From: Prorocentrum cordatum
Lineage: Eukaryota; Sar; Dinophyceae; Prorocentrales; Prorocentraceae
Assembly: GCA_963575745.1 (NCBI GenBank)
Contig: CAUYUJ010020534.1
Coordinates: 71,184-135,183 of the forward strand
Direction of reading: 5' to 3'
DNA length: 64,000 nt
The position numbers were made by a program, and so were the translations under genes. Under the pieces are notes generated by a model that was not told the DNA's origin, did no database searches, and was given only the letters and a program-made list of their open reading frames with translations. Positions 52,855 to 63,996 of this stretch are shown here, in pieces; the first letter of the stretch is position 1; every line of letters begins with the position of its first letter.

Positions 52855-53538
52855 CATTCCCCTTTCTAAAAAGAAGTAGACTCTACCCCCCCCCCCGGAC
52901 TTATCGCTTCCCCCTGGGATAATATGATTTCATACATTTTCTCCACACTCGTCCATCCTAAATATGAAATCATACCGTCCCAGGCAGGCCAGGTTCCCCC
53001 CCCTGAGGTTCCTATGCAAAAAAAAACTATGCGGTGGCATTTTTGCTCTAACATCGCAGTTTTTCACGAATCCCTTGCAAAACATGGGACGAAGTGCGCA
53101 CGCGCGCGTCGTCGCGCGCGCATGCCGAAATCCTTCAAAAACTTTCGGTGCCGGAAGGATTTCGCAATCGAGTTCCCCAACAACATACAAAAACATATGG
53201 TTTCGCAACACTGGTTTGCTGAAAAAGCTTCCGCGCGAGCCCTTGCGAAATCTTATGAAAACCAGAGGTGTTTCAAGATTTTCACAAAATGCTACCACAC
53301 GGGCTTCGCGCGCGCGCATGTCGAAACCTGTCGAACGCCCTTGCGCGTGTGCCGTCGCGAGAATCCTCTGCAAAACATGGGACGAAGTGCGCACGCGCGC
53401 GTCGTCGCGGGCGTATGCCGAAAACCCTCAAAACCCATCGGTTTCGGAAGGATTTCAAAATCGTGCGTCCAAAAAACATACGAAAACCAAAGGTTTCGCA
53501 ACACGGATTTTCAACAAAAGCGTGCGCGCGCGCTCTTG

Positions 53539-53569
<31 letters not shown>

Positions 53570-53693
53570 CTCCCTCCTCCCGCGTCGTCGTCGTCGTCGT
53601 CGTCGCCTACGTCGTCGTCTGTCTTTTCTCGTGTTCGTCGTCGTCCTCTTTTGCGTCGTGGTCGTTTCGGTCGTCGTTGTCGTTTCCTTTATT
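52855..53693 (+). repeat. Complex satellite, unit 2
   Basis: AT junction (TTTCTAAAAAGAAGTAGACT and CCGGACTTATCGCTTCCCCC), two ~297-bp subrepeats (block GGGACGAAGTGCGCACGCGC at about 53088 and 53385) and a short GTCGTC array. The end block is missing; the next junction follows directly. Confidence 0.85.
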
Positions 53694-54365
53694 TAAAAAA
53701 AAAATAGACTCTACCCCCCCCCGGACTTATCGCTTCCCCCTGGGATAGTATGATTCCATATATTTTCTGCACACTTCGTCCATCCTAAATATGAAGTCAT
53801 ACCATCCCAGGCAGGCCGGGTTCCCCCCCTCTGAGGTTCCCTTGTACAAAAACATTATGCGGTGACATTTTTGCTCTAGCATAGCATTTGTTCATTAATC
53901 CCTTGCAAAAACATGGGACGAAGTGCACACGCGCGCGTCGTCGCGCGCGCATGCCGAAATCCTTCAAAAACTTTCGGTGCTGGAAGGATTTCGCAATCGA
54001 GTTTCCCAACAACATACAAAAACATATGGTTTCGCAACACTGGTTTGATGAAAAAGCTTCCGCGCGAGCTTTTGCGAAATCTTACGAAAACCAGAGGTGT
54101 TTCAAGATTTTCACAAAATGCTACCAAACGGGCTTCGCGCGCGCATGTCGAAATCTGTCGAACGCCCTTGCGCGTGTGCCGTCGCGAGAATCCTCTGCAA
54201 AACATGGGACGAAGTGCAGACGCGCGCGTCGTCGCGGGCGTATGCCGAAAACCTTCAAAACCCATCGGTGTCGGAAGGATTTCAAAATCGTGCGTCCAAA
54301 AAACCTACGAAAACCAAAGGTTTCGCAACACGGATTTTCAACAAAAGCGTGCGCGCACGCTCTTG

Positions 54366-54396
<31 letters not shown>

Positions 54397-54900
54397 CTCC
54401 CTCCTCCCGCGTCGTCGTCGTCATCGTCGCCTATGTCGTCGTCTGTCTTTTCTCGTGTTCGTCGTCGTCGTCCTCTTTGGCGTCGTGGTCGTTTCCGTCG
54501 TTGTCGCCGTGGTCGTCCTTCCTCCTCCTCCCACGTCGTCGTCGTCGTCCGTCGTCGGCGTCTCGTCGTCGTCCCTCCTATTTCGTCGCCGTCGTCGTCG
54601 TCGTTGTCGTCGTCGTCTTCCTTCTTCCCTCGTCGTTGTCGTCATCGGCGTCGCCGTCCTTCCTCCTTCGTCGTCGTTCGCGTCGTCGCCGTCCTCCCTC
54701 CTCCCTCGTCGTTGTCGTCGTTGTCGCGACTTCGTCGTCGTCGTCGGCGTCGGCGTCGTTGTCGTCGTCGAAGTCGTCGGAGACGTCGTCGGTGTCGTCC
54801 TGGTCATTGCCGTCGGTGTCGTCGCAGTCGGTCTTAAGAGGTTTTGCAAACCAAGTTGCGGGTGGGTGGGTGGGATGTTTGCGCGAGCAGTGGAGATGAC
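53694..54900 (+). repeat. Complex satellite, unit 3
   Basis: AT junction, two subrepeats (about 53915 and 54210), GTCGTC array (54360-54830) and the end block with a G-run motif at 54860-54874. Nearly identical to unit 2 over the subrepeats and to unit 1 over the array and end block. Confidence 0.87.
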
Positions 54901-55013
54901 GACCTCAAGTTCAGCAGAGTGGATTGCACCACATACGTTGCACCACACACACGTTTCCACATATATTGTACTACGCGTATAGCTCCCCATACGTTGCACC
55001 ACATAGGTGGCAC

Positions 55014-55044
<31 letters not shown>

Positions 55045-55095
55045 GTATATATATTTATATATATATATATATATATATCCCAACGTCGATTGCTC
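54901..55095. repeat. TTGCACCACAY words and TA tract
   Basis: Link between units 3 and 4: GATTGCACCACATACGTTGC repeated loosely, then (TA)n at 55014-55078. Confidence 0.8.
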
Positions 55096-56400
55096 AACCT
55101 GGATGTTCCGTTCCTATCTTATAAGATCCCCTTCGACACAGGGTTAACGCATCGCCTTGGTTGTATTGAGTTCCGTGTATGATCCTGCACAGTCGTCCAT
55201 CCGATATACGAACTCGTACCATCCCATGCAGTCCGGTTATCGACCCCCGCCTTCTTCTCTGTCAAATGATACCATGTGCGCATTTGGTCATATCCAAAGT
55301 TGGTCAACTATCCCCTGCAATCAATGGGATGTAGTGCACTCGCGCGCGTCGTCGCGCGCGCATCCCGAAATCCTTCACGCATGTCAAGTTTCTCAAGGAT
55401 TTCGAAATCGAGTTTCCCGAACACATATAAACAACCAGTGGTTCTGCAACAGGATCTGACAAAGAAAAACTTGCGCTCGCGCCCTTGCGAAGTCTTCATT
55501 AAAAGCCATGGATTCGTTAAACGTGTTCGCCACATTCTACCAACCGTGCCTCCCGCGCGCACATGTCAAAATCATCCCGACGCCCTTGCACGTTTGCTGT
55601 CGCAACAGTCCCTTGGAAAAAAAGAAGTGCACACGCACGTCGTCGCGCACGCATGCCAAAATCATTCCAAAACCTGGGGTGGCGCAGAGATTTGTACATC
55701 GAGTGCCCCGAAAACACATGAAACACAGTGGCTTCGAAACAAGAATGTTCAACAACCTCTTGTGTTCGCGCTCTTGCGAATTTTTAAGGAAGCAATAGGT
55801 TTACCGTATTTTCATAAAGTGCGACCCGATGGGCTTCTCTCGCGCGCATGCCGGAATCATTCGAACGTCCTTGCGCGCGTGTTCGGGGGGAGCACGGTCT
55901 CTGTCAAATAATACACTGCGGCCGCTCGCGCGCGTCGGCCGCGCGCGCATGTCGAAATCCTGATCACAATTTCCATCGCCGACGCAAGGAAACATCATCG
56001 CCATCGGCGTGGCCAGCATCGGCAGTCCTTGCCGATAAGTCGTCATTGCCATCATCCCTGCCAGCATCGGTGCTATCATCGTCGTGTCTGCCGTTGTCGA
56101 CGTCGCCATGTCACCGCGCCCGCCGAGTGACCGACTCGCACGGAAGTGCTCGTGCGTCAGCGCGGCCTGTGAGACGAGTCGGGAAGACCCCACCGGTCAG
56201 CGCCACAGCGGCCGTGTTGGGCGCGTCAGCCTAGTTGGCCGCTTTGCGCGCGAGCTTGCGCGCTAGCGCGGCCGCGGCGATGCGCCTGTCAGCGCCGAAA
56301 AATCATCGCAAACGCTGCCGCGTGGGTTGTGCAAACCATGTTGCGGGTGGGTAGGTGGGACGATTTCGCGAGCAGCGGACTTCACAATTTCAGGTTCGGC
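55096..56400 (+). repeat. Complex satellite, unit 4 (diverged)
   Basis: Same block order, much changed: junction with GTCGTCCATCCGATATACGA, two subrepeats (ATGGGATGTAGTGCACTCGC at 55325; AAAGAAGTGCACACGCACGT at 55620), a CATCGTCATC-type array (55975-56100), a GC-rich block, and the end block GCAAACCATGTTGCGGGTGG at about 56330. The inverted unit at 49240 is closest to this one. Confidence 0.72.
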
Positions 56401-57340
56401 AATTTTTTCCCTTTCTAAGAGAAGAATAGACCCCCCCCAGAGTTACAGGTTACGTACGATTCCGCCCCATCGTCCATCCGAAATATGAATTCATACTATC
56501 ACAGCCAGGCCAGTATCGCCCCCCCACCGCCATCCTCTGCAAAACACATTTTGCGCGCGCACTCGTTTATCAAATACTCAAAAGTGTTCAAGAATCCCTG
56601 GCAGCAAATACCACAAAGTCATCATGCGCGCGTCCATGTCAAATTCGTAACAAAACAATGTGTTTGCAAGTGTTTCAGCACTCAAACCATTATATATATA
56701 AGCCAACTAGGGCTTTGCAACAACATGCTTGCAAATTTCCTGTCCGCGCGCTCATGCTACAATCACACAACAACCATAGGATGCTTATGCATTCTGCCAG
56801 CGATTTCATGTCACCGCGCGGTGCGCCCGCGATAGTCCTGTCATGCGCCGAGGGCGCGAATCCCTTGCAACAGATACCACGCGGGCCACATGCGCGCACC
56901 GCCGCGCGCGCAGGATCAGTCTGACGGATTTGTTGAACTTCCGCGCGCGCGGATTCCCTTTCCAACCTTGTCAGCATCACCGCGACCACCTGCCTCATCG
57001 ACAGATGGACATCAGCATCGTCAACGTGTTTGCCATCATTGGCGCGGTTATCGTTCGTACCGTCGCCCTTCTGAACATCGTCGTCGCTGGTGCCACCTTC
57101 GTTATTGTCGCAGACGTTGCCGACGTCATCTTGTCATCGCGCACGTCCGAGTATCGTCGATATGCTCACCTTCATCACCGACTCACGGCGACGAGCATCG
57201 GCAGTGAGGACGTTATCATCGATGTCGTCCGTCGGTGGCGCCGCCGCCCCCCGCATCTGGAGTTTTGCCAAACAAGTTGCGGGTGGGACGGTGGGATGTT
57301 TGCGCGAGCAGTGGAGATGACGACTTCAAGTTCAGCAGAG
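56401..57340 (+). repeat. Complex satellite, unit 5 (diverged)
   Basis: Junction CCCTTTCTAAGAGAAGAATA and GTCCATCCGAAATATGAATT, subrepeat-like block with GCGCGCG words to about 56960, a CATCGTC-type array and the end block TTGCCAAACAAGTTGCGGGT near 57262. Confidence 0.68.
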
Positions 57341-58067
57341 TGGATTCTCTTTTCTAAAAAGAGAATAGACTCTACCCCCCCCCCAGACTGATCGGTTCCC
57401 CCATGGGATAGTATAATTTCATATATATATATATATATTATGTATATATATATATATATATATTCTGCACACTCGTCCATCCTAAGTATGAAATGAAATC
57501 ATTCCAGCCAAACCGGTTTCCCCCCTGGGGTTCCCTTGCGAAAAACACTATGCGGTGACAGTTTTTGCTCTAACACAAGACTGTTTCGCGAATCCCTTGC
57601 AAAAAACGGGACGAAGTGCACGCGCGCGCGTCGTCGCGCGCGCATGCCGAAATCCTTCAAAAACCTTCGGTTCCGGAGAGATTTCAAAATTGAATTTCCA
57701 AAAGATCATACAACAACATTGGGTTTCGCAACATTGGTTTGCTAAAAAAGCTCACGCGCGAGCTCTTGCGAAATCTTAAGAAAACGATTCTGGTGTTTCA
57801 AGATTTTCACAAAATGCTACCAAACGGGCTTCGCGCGCGCATGTCGAAATTTGTCGAACGCCCTTGCGCGTGTGCCGTCGCGAGAATCCTCTGCAAAAAA
57901 ATCGGCGAAGTGCAGGCGCGCGCGAAGTCCCGCGCGCATGCCGGAATCCTTCAAAAACTTTCGGTTTCAGAAGGATTACAAAAATACAAGGTTTCGCAAC
58001 ACGGGTTTTCAACAAAAGCGTGCGCGCGCGCTTCTGCGTCGTCGTCGTCGTCGTCCTCCCTCCTCCC

Positions 58068-58102
<35 letters not shown>

Positions 58103-58213
58103 TTCTGTTTTTCCTCGTCGTCGTCGTCGTCGTCTTGGCGTCGTCGTCGCTTCCGTCGTCGATGTCGTCGTCGTCGCTTCCGTCGTCTCGTCGTTGTCCC
58201 TCCTATTTCGTCG

Positions 58214-58247
<34 letters not shown>

Positions 58248-58830
58248 GGTCTTCACTCCTCCCTCGTCGTTATCCTCCCTCCTCGTCGTCGTCGTCGTCG
58301 TCCGTCGTCGGCGTCTCGTCGTCGTCCATCCTATTTCGTCGCCGTGGTCGTCGTCTTCGTCGTCGTTGTCGTCGTCGTCTTCCCTCCTCCCTCGTCGTTG
58401 TCGTCGTCGGCGTCGCCGTCCTTCCTCCTTTTTCGTCGTTCGCGTCGTCGTCGTCGTCGTCTTCCCTCCTCCATCGTCGTTGTCGTCGTTGTCGCCGTCG
58501 TCGTTTTTTCTCCTCCCTCGTCGTCGTCTCCGTTGGCGACGTCGTCGTCGTCTTCGTCGTCGGCGTCGGCGTCGGCGTCGTCGTCATCTTCGTTGACGTC
58601 GACGTCGGCGGCGTCGTCGTAGTCGGTGTCTGCGGCGCCGTCGTCGTCGTTATCGCTGTCGTCGTCGGCGTCGGTGTCGTGGCCAAGTGCCATCTGGTAC
58701 CTACCGTCACGGTCTTGTCGTAAGAAGTCTTGCGACCAAGTTGCGGGTGGGAGGGTGGGATGTTTGCACGAGCAGTAGGGAGGACAGTTTCAAGACGGTC
58801 AAAGTGAACTACACTACGTAGAATGCACCA
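57341..58830 (+). repeat. Complex satellite, unit 6
   Basis: Junction TTTTCTAAAAAGAGAATAGA with (TA)n at 57420-57462, two subrepeats (GGGACGAAGTGCACGCGCGC at about 57609; ATCGGCGAAGTGCAGGCGCG at about 57900), a GTCGTC/CCTCCCTC array (58030-58700) and an end block with a G-run motif at 58745-58759. The poly-Val/Arg/Ser frames across the array are artefacts. Confidence 0.82.
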
Positions 58831-59044
58831 AAAACATTGCTCAACCTAGATTGCGCAACGTCTGCTGGTAGAAAAATTCTAGTTTGGGTCCACGGTGGTT
58901 ATATCCATCCGCTTGCGGAAAGCCCCGCCGCCGCGCCGGTGCAACAGCGCAGCAGGAAGGAGGTTCAACATAGGAACAGCGCAATGTCGACGAGTAGTCT
59001 GCGTTGGGGCGGGTCGTGGTCCCGACCTTGTCGTCCAGGCGGTA
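58831..59044. other. No recognisable gene
   Basis: Short unique spacer. Confidence 0.4.
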
Positions 59045-59154
59045 GGGAAGGGGAGGGGGGAGGAGGAGGAGGAGGAGGAGGAGGAGGAAGAGGAGGAGGA
59101 GGAAGATGAGGAGGAGGAGGAGGAGAGGAGGAGGAGGAGGAGGAAAAGGAGGAG

Positions 59155-59189
<35 letters not shown>

Positions 59190-59370
59190 GGAGGGGGAGG
59201 AGGAGGAGGAGGAGGAGGAGGAGAGGAGGAGGAGGGAGGAGGAGGAGGAGGAGGGAGGGGACGAGGAGGAGGACGAGGAAAAGGAGGAGGAGGAGGAGAT
59301 GGAACAGGAGGGGCAGGAGGAGGAGGAGGAGGTGGAGGAGGAGGAGGAGGTGGACGAGAGGGAGGAAATG
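59045..59370 (+). repeat. GGA tract
   Basis: GGAGGA-rich purine tract, about 325 bp. Confidence 0.93.
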
Positions 59371-59389
59371 CGGATGAGAAGGAACAACT

Positions 59390-60590
59390 TTCTTTCGGCC
59401 TTCTTGGGGCTTCCTGGGGGCCTCCTGGTAGCTTCCTGAAAGCTTCTTGGTGGCCTCTTGGGGGCCTTATGGGGCTTCTTGGTTGCCTCTTGGGGCCCAC
59501 TGCGCTGTCTCAGGGGATGCTTGGCCCGTCTGACGCCTGGGGGGGCCGCCTTGGGGGCCCCTCTAGGCCGCGTTGGTGCCCTCCTGGAGCGTTTCACAGC
59601 CTTTTTGCTGCCCTCTTGGGAGCCCCTTGGGCGATCCGTGGGTCCTCTTAGGCCGACTTCGCGCCTTCTAGGGAGCTTTTGGAGCCATCTTGGAGGCCTC
59701 CTGGAGGCTTCTTGGTTTTTTTGTTGGGGCGGTCGGGAACCCGAACAGGTGATAATTTCAAAGTCGTTCAAACACCTACATGCTATCAATGTGTTTGGCC
59801 TTTTCGGACTCTACAGGAGGGCCTCTTGGAGACCTCTTGGGCCGTCTTGGGGGCTTTTTGATCTGCCTTTATGCTGTCTTGGGAGCCTCTTGGGCCGTCT
59901 TAGGCCATATTGGGCCATCTTGGCTGCCTTGAAAGCCGTCCAGGAGGCCATGAGGCTGTCAAGCAGGCCTCAGGACATATCAAGAGGCCCGCAAGACGGC
60001 CCAAGAGGTTTCCAAGAGGCCCTCCAGGAGAGCCCGAGAAGGCCAAAACCATTGACTGTCCTAAGGTTTGTGACGGATTCTGAGTTTCAGGCATCTTTGG
60101 GTTCCCGACTGCCCAAGACAGCCCAAGAGGTCTTTCTGGGCAGTCGTGTTGCTCTCTTGGAGCGCTTCAAGGCCGTCTTGGGGCCCTCTTTGGAAGCCCC
60201 TTTGGCGATCTTCGGATCCTCTTGGGCCGACCTGGGGCCCTCTTGAGGGCGTCTTGGGCTGTCTTGGAGCTATCTCGGAGGCCTCGTGGCAGCCTCTTGG
60301 GCCGTCCTGGGTGGTCGGAAACCCGTATAGGCGAGCACCTCAAGATCGTTCCAAAAACCTTTAACGGTTTGGGCTCCCGCGGGCTCTCCAGAAAGGCCTT
60401 TTGGAGCTCCCTCGGGCCGTTTTGGGGGCCTCTTGGGCCGTCTTGAGGCCCTCTTGGGCTATCTTGAGCCGTCTTGCGGCTCTCTTGAGAGGCTCGTGAG
60501 CTTTCGTGGGCCATCTTGCGCCGTTTTGTTGTCGTCTTGCCGGTCTTGGAAGCCGTCTTGGAGGCTATCCTGGCCGTCTGGAGGCCGAAA
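59390..60590 (+). repeat. Degenerate GGCCGTCTTGG minisatellite, long array
   Basis: Words GCCTCTTGGGCCGTCTTGG, CTTCTTGGGGGCC and GGAGCCTCTTGG recur throughout, with a local inversion near 59930-60050 (GGCCCAAGAGGTTTCC). Same family as 2885-3470 and 18550-18890. Confidence 0.78.
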
Positions 60591-60818
60591 CGACCGCCAG
60601 AACACAATTTCGGAAGGGGCGTTCTTTTTGGCACGCGTGCGGGGAGAGGGGGGCTTCCCTTACAACTGCACAGAGCCTCCCAGACAACACAGCTCACGCG
60701 AACACGCCCACCCCGTGCATGGCAAGGTGGCGGATGTCTCTCTTTCGTGCTCCACGGGCGTCGGGCCCAGCCCATCAGCAAACAAGAATACCCCAGGCGA
60801 GAAGCTGGCCCCAGGTTC
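60591..60818. other. No recognisable gene
   Basis: Short spacer; open frames without motif. Confidence 0.4.
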
Positions 60819-61019
60819 GGGGGAGCGTAAGACCTGGGTTTGCCAGGACTCGGGTTCGCCATCGTTTTTTGACGACCGCGCCTCGGATTTTGACGAGGAG
60901 GAGTTCCGTGGGATGTCTGCAGCGGGAGGCCTCGTCAAAATGCAGGCTCGACCTCGTCATTGTTTTGACGATCCCTTCGGGGATCTCCGAGTCCCCTGTA
61001 CCCAGGTCTTACGTCCCCC
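60819..61019. mobile_element. 201-bp TIR element, family G
   Basis: Left end GGGGGAGCGTAAGACCTGGG, right end its inverse ACCCAGGTCTTACGTCCCCC, matching except for one extra base. Inner arms GGACTCGG and TTTTTTGACGA also have inverses (CCGAGTCCCC, TCGTCATTGTTTTGACGA). Centre contains TTTTGACGAGGAGGAG. Non-coding. One copy only in this window. Confidence 0.75.
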
Positions 61020-61206
61020 TGACAGGTGGGCCGCGGATCGGGAGAAGCACGCCCTCGGAAGCCTGGGAGCGGAGCGGGGCGGGGCTCGCCGAGGCCGCGG
61101 GGGCGGGCCGAGCGGCCAGCGGGCCCCCGAGGAGCAGCGCGGGGGTGGGCCGGGGGCCCGCCCTGCTGCAGGCAGCGGGGGAGAGCGCGCTCTCCGACGC
61201 CGCCCG

Positions 61207-61322
61207 GGGCGAGCGGAGCAGAGGCAGAAGCTGGCTGCGTATCCGGTGGTTCCCCCGGTGCTCCCATGGCGATCGGAGCAGAGGCAGGAGCTGGCTGCGT
61301 ATCTGGTGGTTCCCCCGGTGGT
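61207..61322 (+). repeat. ~59-bp direct repeat, two units
   Basis: CGGAGCAGAGGCAGAAGCTG and GCTGCGTATCCGGTGGTTCC recur about 59 bases later with four differences. Confidence 0.85.
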
Positions 61323-62984
61323 GTTTGGTGTGCTCCAGATCTCGTAAGAAAAGGGAGGGGGTCTGGACCCTCCAAGACGAGCCATTTCAGACCTCCCCCG
61401 TGGGAGAACCCTCCAAAACATCGTCCCCAGACCCCCCCAGGCCCTCCAAGATAGCCTGGAAGAGACCCCCCTCCCGAAATTAGACCCCCCTCCCTTTATT
61501 GCGAAATCTGGAGTATACCTTGTGTGTTGTGTCACCTGGGATCGGTCGTCGCGCCCTCGTCCGCGTTGTCCACCACGCCTGCGTTGTGCTGGTCGGGTGT
61601 CGTGGAGCTCCTGGCTCCCATGCTGCCACAAGCCTGGTCCTTTTGTGGTGCGGTTGTGCTGCCACTCGCTTTGTCCAACGGCATTTTCATGAAAAGTGGA
61701 GAGGAGGAGCAAGGATGACGAGGAGGAGTAGGATCGTGGTGGGATGGTCGCGGTTGTAGCTGGAAGCCGAGGTTCTTGACTACCACTCCTGAGCGCATCT
61801 TTGGGGAATCCAGAAAGGTGATCGGAGCTCCTTCTCCTCCTCGACCTCCTTCTTCTGCTTGTCCTCATTCAGCCACGGCGATTGTGCACGGTGACTTCAG
61901 GGTTCTGCCGTTCAGACGTGAGCTCGTCATCGTCATCGGTCGAATATTCGGCAGCGTCTCCAAGTTGCACTCGTGGCATGGTCATCCTCATCCGCCTCCT
62001 CTTCATGAGACCGCTGGTGAAGGATTACTTGGCTCCAATAAAAGGTTCCTTGGAAAGTCTCACGGGAATTATGCACAAGTGCATGCAATGACCGCGTGAC
62101 CTCATAGCCCCAAAGTGGTATCACCAGGGCCACAAGCCAACGACGAGGACCTTCAAGCGAAATTGAGATGCCCCCATGGCCCAACATGCTCCCGACAGGG
62201 CATTTTGAGAGTCTCAGGCTGCCTATGCGATGACCCGTCTGATGAGTAGCGGTCGATGCCGAGACGGCCCCAAGGCCAGAAGATGGACCCAGGCACATCA
62301 AGGGCGACTCCAAACTGACCGAGCGACGCCCGCACAATCCAAACATAACGCGAGTGCGATCTGAAAACGACCTGACGACAAGTCCAACATGCACCCAGTA
62401 TCGTTCGCAAGTCGACGCAGTGGGCGGTCCCGCGACCTGCATATCATGCAAAGTTGATCTCAAGATGACCCAACATGACTTCAAGAGTCCCTGGCGAGGG
62501 GTCCGCGGCGACAGGATGGCGCGTGGATCGCCTGAAGATGGCATCCAGACGGCCCCCCCACAGCAGGAGTTCGTGAACTTATGATGAACCCCAGCTTGCG
62601 TCCAGCCGATCCCAACACGGCGGGATCCCTCAAGGGCCCGGGATGTGTGTTTATTTTGTTTTAATGGATTGGATTTCGATTTGGCTGAATCAAACTTAAT
62701 GGGTTGGCTCGGTGGGATCCCGCCCGACCCAGGAAGGAAGACTACCTTGCTAGGCTTCTACGGGGGCAAGGGCTTCGAAAGGCGCACTGTTACTACCGCC
62801 GGTTCCGCCGCCCTCGCAATATTTCTGCCGTCTTCCGCGCGGCGAGCGCCGTTAATAAGATTCAAGGAACTTGCACTGGGCCGATGTAAGATCGGTGTCA
62901 GGCCAAGGGGAGACCGAAAGCTGAGGATGGGGCTGGGGGAGGCTGGATCACAATCTGTTTCGATTGAAGCCCCATAGGGAGGAG
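61323..62984. other. No assignable gene
   Basis: A stretch of balanced composition and no strong repeat. Frames include a minus frame at 62544-61933 (203 codons) and plus frames at 62645-62977 and 62704-62889; none shows a known motif. CCCGGATGT and an inverted pair GGCGGGATCCC (62621) with GGGATCCCGCC (62716) are present. Fragments of a real gene cannot be excluded. Confidence 0.4.
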
Positions 62985-63560
62985 GAGAGGAGGAGGAGGA
63001 GGAGCAGGAGGAGGATAATAATAATAATATTATTCATAGAATAGGTGTGAGGAGGAGGAGGAGGATAATGGAGGAAAGGATGACGAGGATGAAGAAAAAA
63101 GCTAGGGGACGAAAAAGGAGAAGTAGTGGCAGTAAAAAAAAAAAAAACATGAGAGGAAGACGAGGGAGCAGAGGGAGGAAAGCCAGAAGGGAGGGAGGGG
63201 GTAGGGGTGGAAAGAGGAGCATACAGTTCAAATGCTTTGCGGCGCACTTGTTTCCCCCACTCTGCGTTTCCTTCCTTCCTTCCCCTCCTTCCCCTCCTCC
63301 CCGTTTCCCTCCAGTCCCTTTCCCCGTTCCCGTGTTTCTCTTCCCGTCTCCTCTCTCTCCCATTCTCGCTGCTCTCATCATACCCATCCACCCCCTTCTC
63401 CTCCCACTTCTCCTGGTGCACCCTTCTCTCTCTCTCTCTCGTGCGTTCTCTTTCTCTCTCTCTCTCTCTTTCTCTTTTGTTGTTTCTCTCTCTCTCTCTC
63501 TCTCTTTTGCTGTGCTTCTATCCCTCGCTCCCTCTCTCTTTACCTCCTCCTCCTCCTCCT
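62985..63560 (+). repeat. GGA, AAT and CT microsatellites
   Basis: GGAGGA at 62985-63075 with (AAT)n at 63016-63032, A run at 63135-63147, CCTTCC and (CT)n from 63270 to 63545. The Ser/Leu and Glu/Arg frames are artefacts. Confidence 0.88.
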
Positions 63561-63574
63561 CCTCGTGCTCCGCC

Positions 63575-63741
63575 GCACCTCTCGAGCGGGAACAAAAAGC
63601 CCCCGCCCCCGCCCCTGCCGGCCCGCGGCCCCCCGCCCTGCGAGGCGGCGCCGCCTTCGAGTGGGGCGACGCGGTCACCCTCGCGGACCTCCAGCGGGGC
63701 GGCGACGGCAAGATGTGCTTCGCGGGGCCCGCGGGCCAGAG
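63575..63741 (+). CDS. Candidate exon, cut by introner-like copy 6
   Basis: One plus frame reads APLERE, then FEWGDAVTLADLQRGGDGKM and CFAGPAGQ up to the element border, with two bases of the next codon left over. This segment has a balanced, protein-like composition unlike adjacent repeats. Upstream it merges into CTC repeat, so its start is unknown, and downstream coding sequence would lie outside the window. No domain recognised. The reading depends on the intron interpretation of the next feature. Confidence 0.4.
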
Positions 63742-63996
63742 GTCAGGAGGGACAAACACACACAGACACAGACACAATGAATCGTCGATTCCCAAGAAAA
63801 TATGGGAAAATACGGGGAGTCCTTTTATTTGTGTCTATGGGTGGAAAAAACACACAGACACAATGAACGTCGAGTCCCCCGAAAATATAGGAAAATATGG
63901 GAATTGGGGGGGAAGACAAAACCCCAGAAAACATGGGAAAATATGGGGGAACTTTTTATTTGTGTCTATTTATTTGTGTGTCCCAGGGCCCCTTCA
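63742..63996 (+). mobile_element. Introner-like element, copy 6, with GT...AG intron ends
   Basis: Reads GTCAGGAGGGACAAACACAC to CCAGGGCCCCTTCA on the plus strand. AGAG precedes it (63738-63741) and AGAG follows (63997-64000, the window end), a duplication of at least 4 bp. If the junction AGAG|GTCAGG is a 5' splice site and the downstream copy supplies the AG, removal restores the original sequence exactly. Part of the tail (AAACACACAGACACAATGAA, GTCGA, GAAAATA) is duplicated in tandem, giving 255 bp instead of about 160. Confidence 0.72.

Noticed and set aside
62590-62980. tRNA-derived SINE
   Set aside because: No convincing A or B box and no cloverleaf could be drawn.
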